Assembly (NCBI GenBank): GCA_052035915.1
Contig: JBPOHE010000012.1
Span: forward strand, 1-48,695
Direction: 5' to 3'
Origin: JBPOHE01 sp052035915
GTDB lineage: Bacteria; Pseudomonadota; Gammaproteobacteria; Chromatiales; Chromatiaceae
Length of the DNA stretch: 48,695 nt
The position numbers and the translations under genes are program-made. Position 1 is the first letter of the stretch, and each line of letters begins with the position of its first letter. Of this stretch, positions 11,654 to 20,191 are shown in pieces. The notes under the pieces are model-generated. The model worked only from the letters and a program-made list of their open reading frames with translations. It did not search any database and had not been told where the DNA came from.

Positions 11654-13756
11654 GGGTTCATCCCCGCGGGCGCGGGGAACACCTGTCTGGGAGGCGGTGA
11701 GCACGAGATAGGCGCGGTTCATCCCCGCGGGCGCGGGGAACACGCCAACTCTTTCAGGGTCGGGAGCTGGGAGACCGGTTCATCCCCGCGGGCGCGGGGA
11801 ACACGGCTTGCCAGGAGAGGAGGACGCCGAGGATATCGGTTCATCCCCGCGGGCGCGGGGAACACCTATTGCTCGCGCGCTTCTCTTGGAGCGTTTTCGG
11901 TTCATCCCCGCGGGCGCGGGGAACACATGGCTTGACGGCTTCAGGTCCACAGCGTACACGGTTCATCCCCGCGGGCGCGGGGAACACCGGCGGCTGGGGC
12001 ACCAAGAGCCTGCCATCGCCGGTTCATCCCCGCGGGCGCGGGGAACACCATACACATACCAACCGGCCACCCTCGCGGACCGGTTCATCCCCGCGGGCGC
12101 GGGGAACACTAGCCGGTCGAATCCAGCAGCGACAGCCCGAGCGGTTCATCCCCGCGGGCACGGGGAACACTCATGTGTCACTTATATCGTGATCCTGAAG
12201 ATCGGTTCATCCCCGCGGGCACGGGGAACACTCATGTGTCACTTATATCGTGATCCTGAAGATCGGTTCATCCCCGCGGGCGCGGGGAACACTGAGTGTG
12301 GCGTTGCCGTTATAGAGTACGGGTCGGTTCATCCCCGCGGGCGCGGGGAACACGAACGCAGCCTCACCGACGCCCTGATGCGCGGCGGTTCATCCCCGCG
12401 GGCGCGGGGAACACTGTCCCGGGGCGCTTTTTTATGCCCTCCACGCCGGTTCATCCCCGCGGGCGCGGGGAACACGGCGATGTCCTCTCGCTCCATCCCC
12501 GCCTCGACGGTTCATCCCCGCGGGCGCGGGGAACACGCGGCTATCTGCGTCGCAAAGGGGTTGAGGCCCGGTTCATCCCCGCGGGCGCGGGGAACACGCG
12601 CGCCGGCAGCTTCAAGGGCTGATCGGGAGCGGTTCATCCCCGCGGGCGCGGGGAACACCCCGGCTGGAACTGTAGGCCCTGGGGCCGGGGCGGTTCATCC
12701 CCGCGGGCGCGGGGAACACTGCTTATACGGGTTGGCCCGGTTCCGGGAAATCGGTTCATCCCCGCGGGCGCGGGGAACACAGGGACACCGAGGTGCTGAG
12801 CTGCGCCCCGGTCGGTTCATCCCCGCGGGCGCGGGGAACACGAGCACGATTGGGAAATCCGAGGCTACCAGGGCGGTTCATCCCCGCGGGCGCGGGGAAC
12901 ACCCCACACCGGGGGGGGCCTGCTCTGCCTTTTCCGGTTCATCCCCGCGGGCGCGGGGAACACTCCTTCTCGGTGGATCAGGGCAACACCCCGGTCGGTT
13001 CATCCCCGCGGGCGCGGGGAACACTCAGCCGGGTACATCGTCCAGTTAGATGCCGACGGTTCATCCCCGCGGGCGCGGGGAACACTTCCTGGGCCTGAAA
13101 GTCCTGACGTGTCAGGACGGTTCATCCCCGCGGGCGCGGGGAACACATCCCAACACTCCGGCAGCACCCAGCAGATATCGGTTCATCCCCGCGGGCGCGG
13201 GGAACACCTGGTCGAAAGGCGGAATCTAAGAATGGTGAACGGTTCATCCCCGCGGGCGCGGGGAACACATGTTGATGTCGTCCATGATCTCGGCCAACAA
13301 CGGTTCATCCCCGCGGGCGCGGGGAACACCTCTGGGTGTCTAGGCTGACATCGTGCCGGTCCGGTTCATCCCCGCGGGCGCGGGGAACACCATTAGGTCG
13401 GTCGACCGTTGAGGTAAAACGCCGGTTCATCCCCGCGGGCGCGGGGAACACCAGCGCTTGGTTCATGTACTCAGGGTCGACTACGGTTCATCCCCGCGGG
13501 CGCGGGGAACACCCGCCATGGCTCAGAGTACCTGTTTTCCCTGCCGGTTCATCCCCGCGGGCGCGGGGAACACGCCAATGGCTTATGCCTTCGCGATCGA
13601 TGCGGCGGTTCATCCCCGCGGGCGCGGGGAACACTCAGTGTGATCTAGGTCGACACTATAGCAACACGGTTCATCCCCGCGGGCGCGGGGAACACCCCAT
13701 TCTTTGAGGTGCTTTTCTTACGCTGGTCGGTTCATCCCCGCGGGCGCGGGGAACAC
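11654..13756 (-). CRISPR. type I-E CRISPR array, leader-distal part (35 repeats)
   Basis: Thirty-five copies of a 29-bp repeat recur at an exact 61-bp period, with 28-bp cores starting at 11655, 11716, 11777 and so on to 13729. On the - strand the repeat reads GTGTTCCCC...GGGGATGAACCG, the classic type I-E form with an internal GC hairpin, so crRNA is transcribed right to left with a 5' handle AUGAACCG. Spacers are 32 nt. Two adjacent repeats (12143 and 12204) share one substitution (GCGGGCA instead of GCGGGCG) and carry identical spacers. The terminal repeat has G instead of C at its outer base. The right edge is interrupted by an insertion sequence. Confidence 0.98.
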
Positions 13757-13760
13757 TTAG

Positions 13761-15285
13761 TTCTACTTTGTCAGATTAGGTTGTTCTGCAACCCGTTGAA
13801 TATAAGTACAATCCCACTGTTCAATGTATAGATAGATAACGGAGAACCGGTCAAATGACAGCCCCAAAGATTATTTTAATATACTAATGCACGTATCAAT
13901 CCGATTAATGAGATCGCGGTCCGTTTCCTTCAGTTTCACCACCGCTATTGCACCCACTTCCAGCGCAAGACCCGCTCGGTGTTCCAAGCCGCGGGTGATT
14001 ACCTCAAAGGGTTGATGCAGGCGAAGCGCAAGAATATGGAGCGTATGGAAGAGACCGTGGTCGAGGCCAACGAACAACGCTTGCAGCACATGCTCAGCGA
14101 TTCGGATTGGGATCACCGGGCGGTGCTCGATCAAGTGGCGGTGGAGGCCAATGGCTGGCTGGGTGGTACGCCGGACAGTTGTTTTCTGGTGGACGAATCA
14201 GCGTTTGCCAAGAAGGGCAAACACTCGGTTGGTGTGGCGCGGCAGTGGAACGGGCGCCAAGGCAAGGTGGACAACTGCCAGGTGGGGGTGTTCGGTGCCT
14301 TGGGCAAGGGGCATTTGGCGACGCTGACGGACCTGCGTTTGTATCTGCCCAAGGAGTGGGTGGCGAGCCCCGAGCGGTGTCGCCAGGCGGGGATCTCACC
14401 GCCCGAGCGCACCTTGCGCACGAAGACCGAGCTGGCCTTGGAGATGGTGCGCCACCAGCGGGAGCTGGGGGTGGGCTTTGCCTGGGTGGGGGCCGATGGA
14501 GGCTATGGCAAGGAACCGGCGTTCCTGCGGGGATTGGAGACGATGGGTGAGGTCTTCGTGGTGGATGTGCACAAGGACCAGCCCATCTATGTGGACGATC
14601 CGCAACCGCAGGTTGTGGCCGATACGGGAGGACGGGGCCGTCCTCGCCGCCGTTTACAGGCCCAGACGAGCCCGCAACGGGTGGACGAATGGGTGGCGAG
14701 CCTGGCGCCGTCGGCTTGGCAACGGGTGACGCTACGCGAGAGCACCGAAGGGCGCCTGGAGGTCGAGGTGGCCCACCAGCGGGTTTGGCTGTGGGATGGC
14801 CAGGAAAGCCAGGCTCAGCACTGGCACCTGATCGTACGCCGGGAGCTTGGCTCGCCCGAAACGCTCAAGTACACGCTGAGCAACGCCGCGGCAGACTGGC
14901 CCATCCCTCGCCTGGCCCTGATGCAGGCCCAGCGGTTTTGGGTCGAGCGGGCCTTTCAGGAAGCCAAAAGCCACTGCGGCATGGCCGAGTATCAGGCACG
15001 CAAATGGCGCGCCTGGCACCATCACATGACCTTGGTGGCCATGAGCCTGTTGTTCCTGCTGGAGGAGCGCTTTGCCCAACAAGACAGCTACCCGCTGCTG
15101 AGTTGCTCCGACATCGAAACGCTGCTGAAAACCACCTTACCGCGCCGGGACTTGGAGTTGGAGGAGGTGATTCGCCAGATGGAAAAGCGCCATCAAAAAC
15201 GCCTCGACGCCATGGAGGCGAAGTACCGAAAACAAGGGTTGCCACTGCCAAACATAATCGGGGCAGTTAATCTGACAAAGTAGAA
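13761..15285 (+). mobile_element. IS701-family insertion sequence inside the CRISPR array
   Basis: A 1525-bp element with terminal inverted repeats of at least 18 bp: TTCTACTTTGTCAGATTA at 13761-13778 and its complement at 15268-15285. It is flanked by a 4-bp direct repeat TTAG (13757-13760 and 15286-15289), the target size typical of IS701. It carries one transposase gene whose stop codon lies in the right inverted repeat. Removing the element and one TTAG restores a 32-nt spacer in the correct 61-bp register. Insertion therefore happened into an existing array, 4 nt from a repeat. Confidence 0.95.
13979..15283 (+). CDS. IS701-family transposase (DDE, SRSO17-like)
   Basis: A 434-aa DDE transposase in the frame starting at GTG 13979. 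Segments typical of the family are FLVDESAFAKKGKHSVGV (first Asp, residue 72), WVGADGGYGK (second Asp) and the C-terminal WVERAFQEAKSHCGMAEYQ (Glu). The reading frame and the similarity continue upstream of this GTG to about 13904 (INEIAVRFLQFHHRY...HFQRKTRSV), but no ATG, GTG or TTG is in frame there. The true start may be ATT 13904, or the original start codon has mutated. The body shows no frameshift. Confidence 0.88.
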   Translation: MFQAAGDYLKGLMQAKRKNMERMEETVVEANEQRLQHMLSDSDWDHRAVLDQVAVEANGWLGGTPDSCFLVDESAFAKKGKHSVGVARQWNGRQGKVDNCQVGVFGALGKGHLATLTDLRLYLPKEWVASPERCRQAGISPPERTLRTKTELALEMVRHQRELGVGFAWVGADGGYGKEPAFLRGLETMGEVFVVDVHKDQPIYVDDPQPQVVADTGGRGRPRRRLQAQTSPQRVDEWVASLAPSAWQRVTLRESTEGRLEVEVAHQRVWLWDGQESQAQHWHLIVRRELGSPETLKYTLSNAAADWPIPRLALMQAQRFWVERAFQEAKSHCGMAEYQARKWRAWHHHMTLVAMSLLFLLEERFAQQDSYPLLSCSDIETLLKTTLPRRDLELEEVIRQMEKRHQKRLDAMEAKYRKQGLPLPNIIGAVNLTK

Positions 15286-15317
15286 TTAGTCACTCAGGAT
15301 TTAGGTCAGATATCATC

Positions 15318-16383
15318 TGGTTCATCCCCGCGGGCGCGGGGAACACCTGTACCGCTGCTGCCGTAGCGGATTTCAGGGCGGTTCATCCCCGCGGGCGCGG
15401 GGAACACCCGGCTTTATCGCTCGCTCCGAGAATCAGGTCCGGTTCATCCCCGCGGGCGCGGGGAACACGAACCCGGCGGTTTCTTGCCCGCTCCCGTTTT
15501 CGGTTCATCCCCGCGGGCGCGGGGAACACCCCTCCAACAACGCTAAAACCGACGCCGAAAGCGGTTCATCCCCGCGGGCGCGGGGAACACGTGGGTTGTC
15601 CGGCCTGTAGGCTCGGATCGTTCGGTTCATCCCCGCGGGCGCGGGGAACACCGTGGGATAGTCCAAAACGACGGGAACTAACCCGGTTCATCCCCGCGGG
15701 CGCGGGGAACACTACTGAAAATCGCGTTTGCGTCGATATGGATGCGGTTCATCCCCGCGGGCGCGGGGAACACGTGATGTCAGTACGAGTCATTTTTAGA
15801 AAAACCGGTTCATCCCCGCGGGCGCGGGGAACACCTCTCTCCCTCCTCCCTTCCTCTCCTCCCCTCCGGTTCATCCCCGCGGGCGCGGGGAACACTCGCA
15901 CACGGCGATATCCAGATCGGCCTGCAGCGGTTCATCCCCGCGGGCGCGGGGAACACGATGGCCGCGGACGCGATTCGGCATATCCGCCCGGTTCATCCCC
16001 GCGGGCGCGGGGAACACTCGATCGAGCGCCGACTGGCGAACAGGGTCGGCGGTTCATCCCCGCGGGCGCGGGGAACACTCTGGATTGGTCGGCGAACCGG
16101 CTTTCCGGGCCGGTTCATCCCCGCGGGCGCGGGGAACACCCACGCCATGGCCCCTGGATGACCTGGGCCGACGGTTCATCCCCGCGGGCGCGGGGAACAC
16201 AAAGAATCAGCGGCGGGAATGTCGGCCTGGCCCGGTTCATCCCCGCGGGCGCGGGGAACACCGAGCGGCGCATGGCCCCCTGGTCGAGGATGTCGGTTCA
16301 TCCCCGCGGGCGCGGGGAACACCCTCTCCCTTCCCGTCCTCTCTCCTCTTCCTTCGGTTCATCCCCGCGGGCGCGGGGAACAC
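15318..16383 (-). CRISPR. type I-E CRISPR array, leader-proximal part (18 repeats)
   Basis: Eighteen further repeats have 28-bp cores at 15319, 15380 and so on to 16356, in the same 61-bp register and sequence as the left block. The copy next to the IS has T instead of C at its outer base. These are the youngest spacers because the leader and cas1-cas2 lie to the right. Two spacers (15835-15866 and the newest, 16324-16355) are almost pure pyrimidine on the + strand. Counting the IS-split spacer, the whole array has 53 repeats and 52 spacers. Confidence 0.98.
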
Positions 16384-16460
16384 ACTTCCTCCATCTTGCT
16401 GAAAATCCAATGAATTTCAGCCGATCCAAATTCTACCGGAAATAAGCGCTGTTGTGGGCA
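16384..16460 (-). promoter_or_regulatory. CRISPR leader
   Basis: This is the AT-richer stretch directly upstream, in transcription sense, of the first repeat and on the cas2 side of the array. On the - strand a -10-like TAGAAT lies at 16435-16430, about 50 nt from the first repeat. A matching -35 is not clear. The position agrees with the cas operon strand and with repeat polarity. I could not identify an IHF site with confidence. Confidence 0.65.
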
Positions 16461-16573
16461 CCGCCGACACCCCACCTGGCCACCTTCGGTTTCTTCAAAC
16501 CCGTCGTTCCAGCTTTGGCTGCCGGAACCCAGTCAGCATCGATAACTGTTTGATCCATGAACCCTCACCCTAA

Positions 16574-16601
16574 CCCTCTCCCAGAGGGAGAGGGGATTTT
16601 T
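16574..16601 (+). terminator. strong hairpin followed by T run
   Basis: A perfect 9-bp stem, CCCTCTCCC (16574-16582) / GGGAGAGGG (16586-16594), has a 3-nt loop and is followed by GATTTTT. In form it is a Rho-independent terminator on the + strand, yet no + strand gene precedes it except the IS transposase. The same sequence type is a common intergenic repeat in proteobacteria, so it may only look like a terminator. Confidence 0.4.
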
Positions 16602-16730
16602 GGAGGGGGAGTGAACGCCTATGTGCAGATCACCTCCCCGTGGCCTGGATACCGGCTATCCGTGCCGGTATGACGCCCCCTCGGAAGGTTCGCCGCGAAA
16701 CGATAGGTAGTAATCGTACTCGCGCTCAGT

Positions 16731-16856
16731 GGCTCCGGGCATTGACTGAAAATGGCCGTTTTTGTTCTTTTAATGAGAATAATCCATCTTAATATTGATT
16801 AATTGTTCTCTATTGGAGAACAAAAAACCGGGCCAAGGTGCCTGTGCCCGGGAGCC
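16731..16856 (-). repeat. dispersed palindromic element, copy A (about 126 bp)
   Basis: The ends are GGCTCCGGGC and GCCCGGGAGCC, an inverted repeat. Inside are two palindromes of the type GTTCTC-N5-GAGAAC, at 16764-16780 (GTTCTT-N5-GAGAAT) and 16805-16821, with starts 41 bp apart. The left arm CGCGCTCAGTGGCTCC and following bases match the reverse complement of the right arm of copy B, so this copy is inverted relative to B, C and D. It lies between the CRISPR leader and the end of cas2. Confidence 0.75.
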
Positions 16857-16968
16857 TCGACAGGCCGGCCATGTCGGCTCCTTTCTCTCGGGGTCAATCT
16901 CCCGGCCTCCTGCCAGTTTCTTCAAACCTGTCGTTCCGGCCAGGGTAATCAGGGTGAGTACCAGATTG

Positions 16969-17268
16969 TTAAGGATCAGTTCCCTTCCCCTCTTCCGGGA
17001 GAAAGCTCACGAGCTTGGCGCCGTCGAGTTCGACCGGTATCCGCCGGTTCCTGCCCAGGGTGACGAAATCGAATCCCGCTTCGTTGTTCGTTTTCCAGGC
17101 CATCACGGCATTGCCCTCTTCCAACCCCGCCTCGACCTGCCCCCAGATGTAGTCCCGCACCTTGGCGGAATAATTGCCGACATAGACACCGGCGCGGATC
17201 TCCAGCAGCCAGATCGCCAATCGGCCGCGCAGCCGCGGCGGGGCGTTTTCAACCACGATGACCAGCAT
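16969..17268 (-). CDS. cas2: CRISPR-associated protein Cas2, type I-E
   Basis: A 99-aa Cas2e protein, structural partner of Cas1 in spacer acquisition. It opens with MLVIVVENAPPRLRGRLAIWLLEI and continues RAGVYVGNYSAKVRDYIW, both characteristic of the I-E branch. I chose ATG 17268 because the family begins here; the frame remains open upstream, but only over cas1. It overlaps the end of cas1 by 20 nt and is the last gene of the operon before the leader. Confidence 0.95.
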   Translation of the reverse strand: MLVIVVENAPPRLRGRLAIWLLEIRAGVYVGNYSAKVRDYIWGQVEAGLEEGNAVMAWKTNNEAGFDFVTLGRNRRIPVELDGAKLVSFLPEEGKGTDP

Positions 17269-18169
17269 CGCCCAACGGCTTCGGATCGGGAAAGGCGGGG
17301 CCGACCTGTTCCGGCTCGGCCTGTGGTGGTTCGACCCCGGCGGCGGACAGGATCGCCTCGATTTCGGGGATGATCTTTTCGAGCAACCGGGTTTGACGAA
17401 ACACATCACGGCAACGCAGGCGCACCTCTCGCTCGACTTCCCTGGGTTGCCGGGCGGCGACCTGAAAGGCCACCGGCACCACGGTATCGAATTTGTAGAT
17501 GTCGGCGATATCGTAGACGAAGGACAGGGGCTTGCCGGTATGAATGAACCCTACCGCCGGGGCGTAGCCGGCGGCCAGTACGGCGGCCTCGGTAACGCCG
17601 TAAAGACAGGCCGTGGCCGCGGAGAGGCAACGATTCGGCAGGTCGGAGGCGTCCCAGTGGTCCGGGTCATAGTCGCGATGCTTCCAGGTGACGCCGTATT
17701 TGGTCGCCAATCGCTTATACATCTCGCGTACCCGCACCCCTTCGATACCGCGCAATTGCTCGACCGAGCGCCGCTGGGGCGGTTCTTCGCCGAAACGCAG
17801 GGCGTACATCCGCCGCACCACCTTGAGCCGCAGCTCCGGGTCCAGGGCCAGACGGGCCTGATAGAGCAGGCGATCCGCCCGGGCGCCGCCGGGCTGACCG
17901 GCGGAGTAGAGCCGCACGCCCGCCTCGCCGATCCACACCAACAGGGTGCCGACCCGCGCCGACAAGGCACAGGCGGCATGGGAGACCCGGGTGCCGGGCT
18001 CCAACATCAGGCAGGCGACCCCGCCTACCGGGATATGGGTGCGCACCCCGGATTTGTCGACGACCACGAAGGCGCCGTCGAGGACATCCAGTTGGCCGTG
18101 CTCGATATAAAGGATCGACAGGCGTTCTTTGATGGGGATGGGACGCAGGGGCGGCAACAGCTCGGTCAT
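17249..18169 (-). CDS. cas1: CRISPR-associated integrase Cas1, type I-E
   Basis: A 306-aa Cas1e integrase that inserts new spacers at the leader end with Cas2. The metal-binding residues are present: Glu143 in GIEGVRVREMY, His210 in GFIHTGKPLSF, and Asp220/Asp223 in VYDIADIYKFD. Length and order are normal. Unusually, its start codon overlaps the stop of a PIN toxin gene (ATGA) instead of following cas6e. Cas1 production may thus be coupled to translation of the toxin-antitoxin pair. Confidence 0.97.
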   Translation of the reverse strand: MTELLPPLRPIPIKERLSILYIEHGQLDVLDGAFVVVDKSGVRTHIPVGGVACLMLEPGTRVSHAACALSARVGTLLVWIGEAGVRLYSAGQPGGARADRLLYQARLALDPELRLKVVRRMYALRFGEEPPQRRSVEQLRGIEGVRVREMYKRLATKYGVTWKHRDYDPDHWDASDLPNRCLSAATACLYGVTEAAVLAAGYAPAVGFIHTGKPLSFVYDIADIYKFDTVVPVAFQVAARQPREVEREVRLRCRDVFRQTRLLEKIIPEIEAILSAAGVEPPQAEPEQVGPAFPDPKPLGDAGHRG

Positions 18170-18594
18170 GAGGCGCGCCAGTCGGCCAGAGCCAGAATAT
18201 GCCCGGCCGCCGAGGCGCGCTCCAGATAGCGCCCATCGGCGGTCACCATAACGCCGCTCAGCGAGATGGCCAAGGCATGGTAACTCGCATCATAGAAAGT
18301 CACGCCATAACGACGCACGAGTTCCAACGCCAGCGCTTGCCATTCCGAGGTCGGCCCCTGGGTCCAGGGCAGGAGCATGATATGCAGTTTCTGCAAGAGC
18401 TCGTCGGCTTGGGTTGGAAGATGGCGCGAAACAATATTGCCGACTTCGTAATACCAAAGCGATGGCAGTCGCAACAGGATCCGGCCCCCCAATGCCGCCT
18501 CGGCGATGGCAAGCGCCTGGGGAAGATGAGCCTCCCGCTCCTCCGGCATTACCCATTTGAGTACCACGGAGGCATCAGGCACATAGATGTTCAT
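18166..18594 (-). CDS. vapC: PIN-domain toxin (VapC-like) inside the cas operon
   Basis: A 142-aa PIN-domain protein. Candidate catalytic acids are Asp7 (YVPDASVVLKW), Glu50 (LWYYEVGN), Asp102 (TFYDASYHALA) and Asp120 (VTADGRYLERA), so the nuclease should be intact. It is preceded by a ribbon-helix-helix antitoxin gene (4-nt ATGA overlap) and followed by cas1 (another 4-nt ATGA overlap). It is not a known part of the type I-E set, which normally has cas6e directly before cas1. A stabilising or abortive role linked to the cas operon is inference. Confidence 0.92.
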   Translation of the reverse strand: MNIYVPDASVVLKWVMPEEREAHLPQALAIAEAALGGRILLRLPSLWYYEVGNIVSRHLPTQADELLQKLHIMLLPWTQGPTSEWQALALELVRRYGVTFYDASYHALAISLSGVMVTADGRYLERASAAGHILALADWRAS

Positions 18595-18818
18595 CCGTGG
18601 CTATCCCGGTCAGCGCGTACCCATTCCTCGCTACAACCCGATACCGGCTGAAGTCTGTTACGCAGGCTTTGCATCGCCTCCCAAGCCTCGCGCTGGCGCC
18701 TTTCAAGCAGCTCCCGGGTAATGACCTGGTTGAGGAATCGGCTGCGCTCTCCCAAGGGGATAACTTGGAATTGTTCCCAAACCTCGTCATCAAGCAGGAC
18801 ATTGATCCGATGGGCCAT
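18591..18818 (-). CDS. ribbon-helix-helix antitoxin inside the cas operon
   Basis: A 75-aa protein. The N-terminal HRINVLLDDEVWEQF plus RSRFLNQVITREL fits a ribbon-helix-helix (CopG/Arc-like) DNA-binding fold. The C-terminal half is charged and helical, as expected for a toxin-neutralising tail. A GAGG site lies 7 nt before ATG 18818. It overlaps the PIN toxin gene by 4 nt. A 106-bp gap separates it from cas6e upstream, the largest gap in the cas operon, so it may have its own promoter (a TACAAT-like -10 lies at 18858-18853 on the - strand; no clear -35). Confidence 0.85.
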   Translation of the reverse strand: MAHRINVLLDDEVWEQFQVIPLGERSRFLNQVITRELLERRQREAWEAMQSLRNRLQPVSGCSEEWVRADRDSHG

Positions 18819-18924
18819 GACTCATCCTCGTGCGTAGAGCTATTACACATTCATTGTACCCTCTACCCGCCGCACCAGTATGAGTCCGCAGCCGAAGGAC
18901 TTGGCAGGGCCGGGGCTTTGTATC

Positions 18925-19551
18925 TCAACCAGGCAATCTGGCCAAGGACAGCATGCCCAGCCCAAACGCCTTGGCATGGCCGAGGCCCTGGAGTATCGCT
19001 TGGCATAGAAGGTCGGGGGCGACGGCTTCCAGCACACCCTCGAACAAGGCCGTGTCCAGCGTGATCCGGTTTGCGGTTCGTGCTTTATGCAGATGGAGGC
19101 GTTCGCTCGCACCCCGTACGCAGCCTAAAACCTTGAACCCATACCGCTCGCCCTGGCGGACAAGCCAGGCCAGTTGTTCCTCCTCGCGCAACAAACCGTA
19201 GCGTTTCCCGGCGCGGGTAACGGTTGGATTGGCCAGCAGGCGGAAACGATACCGCCCGCCCGCGTGAATCAGCCGAGCCAGATCGACCGCTTTGTTGCCG
19301 AGGATTTCGAGGGCATAGCCAGCCAAGGACTCAATCACACCCCAGTCCGCCGGCAAAGTGGATTGCACCAGCACGACGCAGGAAGTCCTGTAGGAAGTCC
19401 CTGATTCGAGGCGCCAGAGAAAACGGGCGGGAGGCACATCGGCGGCGGGTGCGAAGGCTCTCGCCAGGGTGCGATGCATTTCGTAGGCATTGCCCAGATC
19501 GCGTCGGCTCTGGGGATGGCCGGCATCGAGGGTCAGTTTAGACAGGTACAT
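18925..19551 (-). CDS. cas6e: CRISPR RNA endonuclease Cas6e (CasE/Cse3)
   Basis: A 208-aa Cas6e that cuts the repeat hairpin of pre-crRNA and stays bound to the 3' end. It starts MYLSKLTLDAGHPQSRRDLG, typical of the family. Tyr23 and His26 in AYEMHRTLA match the catalytic pair described for the Thermus thermophilus enzyme. The C-terminal glycine-rich loop is GLGHAKAFGLGML. I chose ATG 19551 on this homology. It overlaps cas5e by 14 nt. Confidence 0.95.
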   Translation of the reverse strand: MYLSKLTLDAGHPQSRRDLGNAYEMHRTLARAFAPAADVPPARFLWRLESGTSYRTSCVVLVQSTLPADWGVIESLAGYALEILGNKAVDLARLIHAGGRYRFRLLANPTVTRAGKRYGLLREEEQLAWLVRQGERYGFKVLGCVRGASERLHLHKARTANRITLDTALFEGVLEAVAPDLLCQAILQGLGHAKAFGLGMLSLARLPG

Positions 19552-20188
19552 GGATCGGCTCCGAAAGGATGTAGCGCGGACCAAAGCGGCGCTCGGAAAA
19601 AGGCGCGACCGGCTGATCCAGGCGCACGGCGCCTTCGTTCTCCTGTTCCATAACCAGCCGTAAGGCTTGGTTGTTGCCACCGTAGCGGGACCTGGCGATG
19701 AGGGGCCAGGCCAATAGGGCCGCCCGCAGCCCCTCCGGGCGGATGGCCTCCGGCAGCCAGACCGGCTCGCCGGGTGGAAAGCTTTTGCGCCCCAAGGCTA
19801 GGGGCCAACGCGGTGCACGTAGCGCCGCGTGGATCCCTTCCAGCAAGGTCGTGTCCTCGCCTTCCAGTCCCACCAGAAAAGCGGCATCGGCAAGGTAATA
19901 GCGGGGGCTGACGACGGTGCGATCCAGATCTACCTTGCCGGCGGCGCTCAGGACGCCGGTGGCGGTTTGGTAGTCGCGCATCAATACACCTTCCCGATCC
20001 ACCCGCGCGCCCATTTTCAAGCGGGCGAGATCATCCAGCGGTTCGCTACGATCCCGTCCCAAGGCGGCGCAGATCAGACCGAGCACACCGGATTTGGATG
20101 GCTCCAACTGGCTGTCCCGTTCATCGAATCGGCTGGTGGTCCCCCAGGCTTGCATAGGACCGGCCAGCCGCAAGAGCAGCGTAGACAT
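19538..20188 (-). CDS. cas5e: Cascade subunit Cas5e (CasD)
   Basis: A 216-aa Cas5e subunit that caps the 5' handle of the crRNA in Cascade. The family opening is clear: LLLRLAGPMQAWGTTSRFDERDSQ, then EPSKSGVLGLICAALGRDR. It lies 3 nt after cas7e and overlaps cas6e by 14 nt, in normal type I-E order. Confidence 0.96.
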   Translation of the reverse strand: MSTLLLRLAGPMQAWGTTSRFDERDSQLEPSKSGVLGLICAALGRDRSEPLDDLARLKMGARVDREGVLMRDYQTATGVLSAAGKVDLDRTVVSPRYYLADAAFLVGLEGEDTTLLEGIHAALRAPRWPLALGRKSFPPGEPVWLPEAIRPEGLRAALLAWPLIARSRYGGNNQALRLVMEQENEGAVRLDQPVAPFSERRFGPRYILSEPIHVPV

Positions 20189-20191
20189 GGG

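Larger units (their letters stand above)
16489..16940. repeat. 25-bp direct repeat pair, 23/25 identical
   Basis: The motif GTTTCTTCAAACCYGTCGTT plus a further CCRGC occurs at 16489-16513 and 16916-16940 with two mismatches. The first copy continues into a hairpin-forming segment (GTTCCAGC...GCTGCCGGAAC), resembling widespread proteobacterial intergenic repeats. The two copies flank the 126-bp palindromic element, so this cas2-leader gap looks like an accumulation site for repeats. Confidence 0.5.

Noticed and set aside
11492..13707. Long open frames through the CRISPR arrays encoding peptides with repeats like GSSPRARGT and FIPAGAGNT
   Set aside because: They are translations of the 29-bp repeats; the 61-bp period rotates the frames. 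No ribosome sites or protein families.
16574..16601. Idea that the CT-rich newest spacer derives from the adjacent CCCTCTCCC hairpin repeat
   Set aside because: Shared runs are only about 9 bases and both are low complexity; not enough to claim self-origin.
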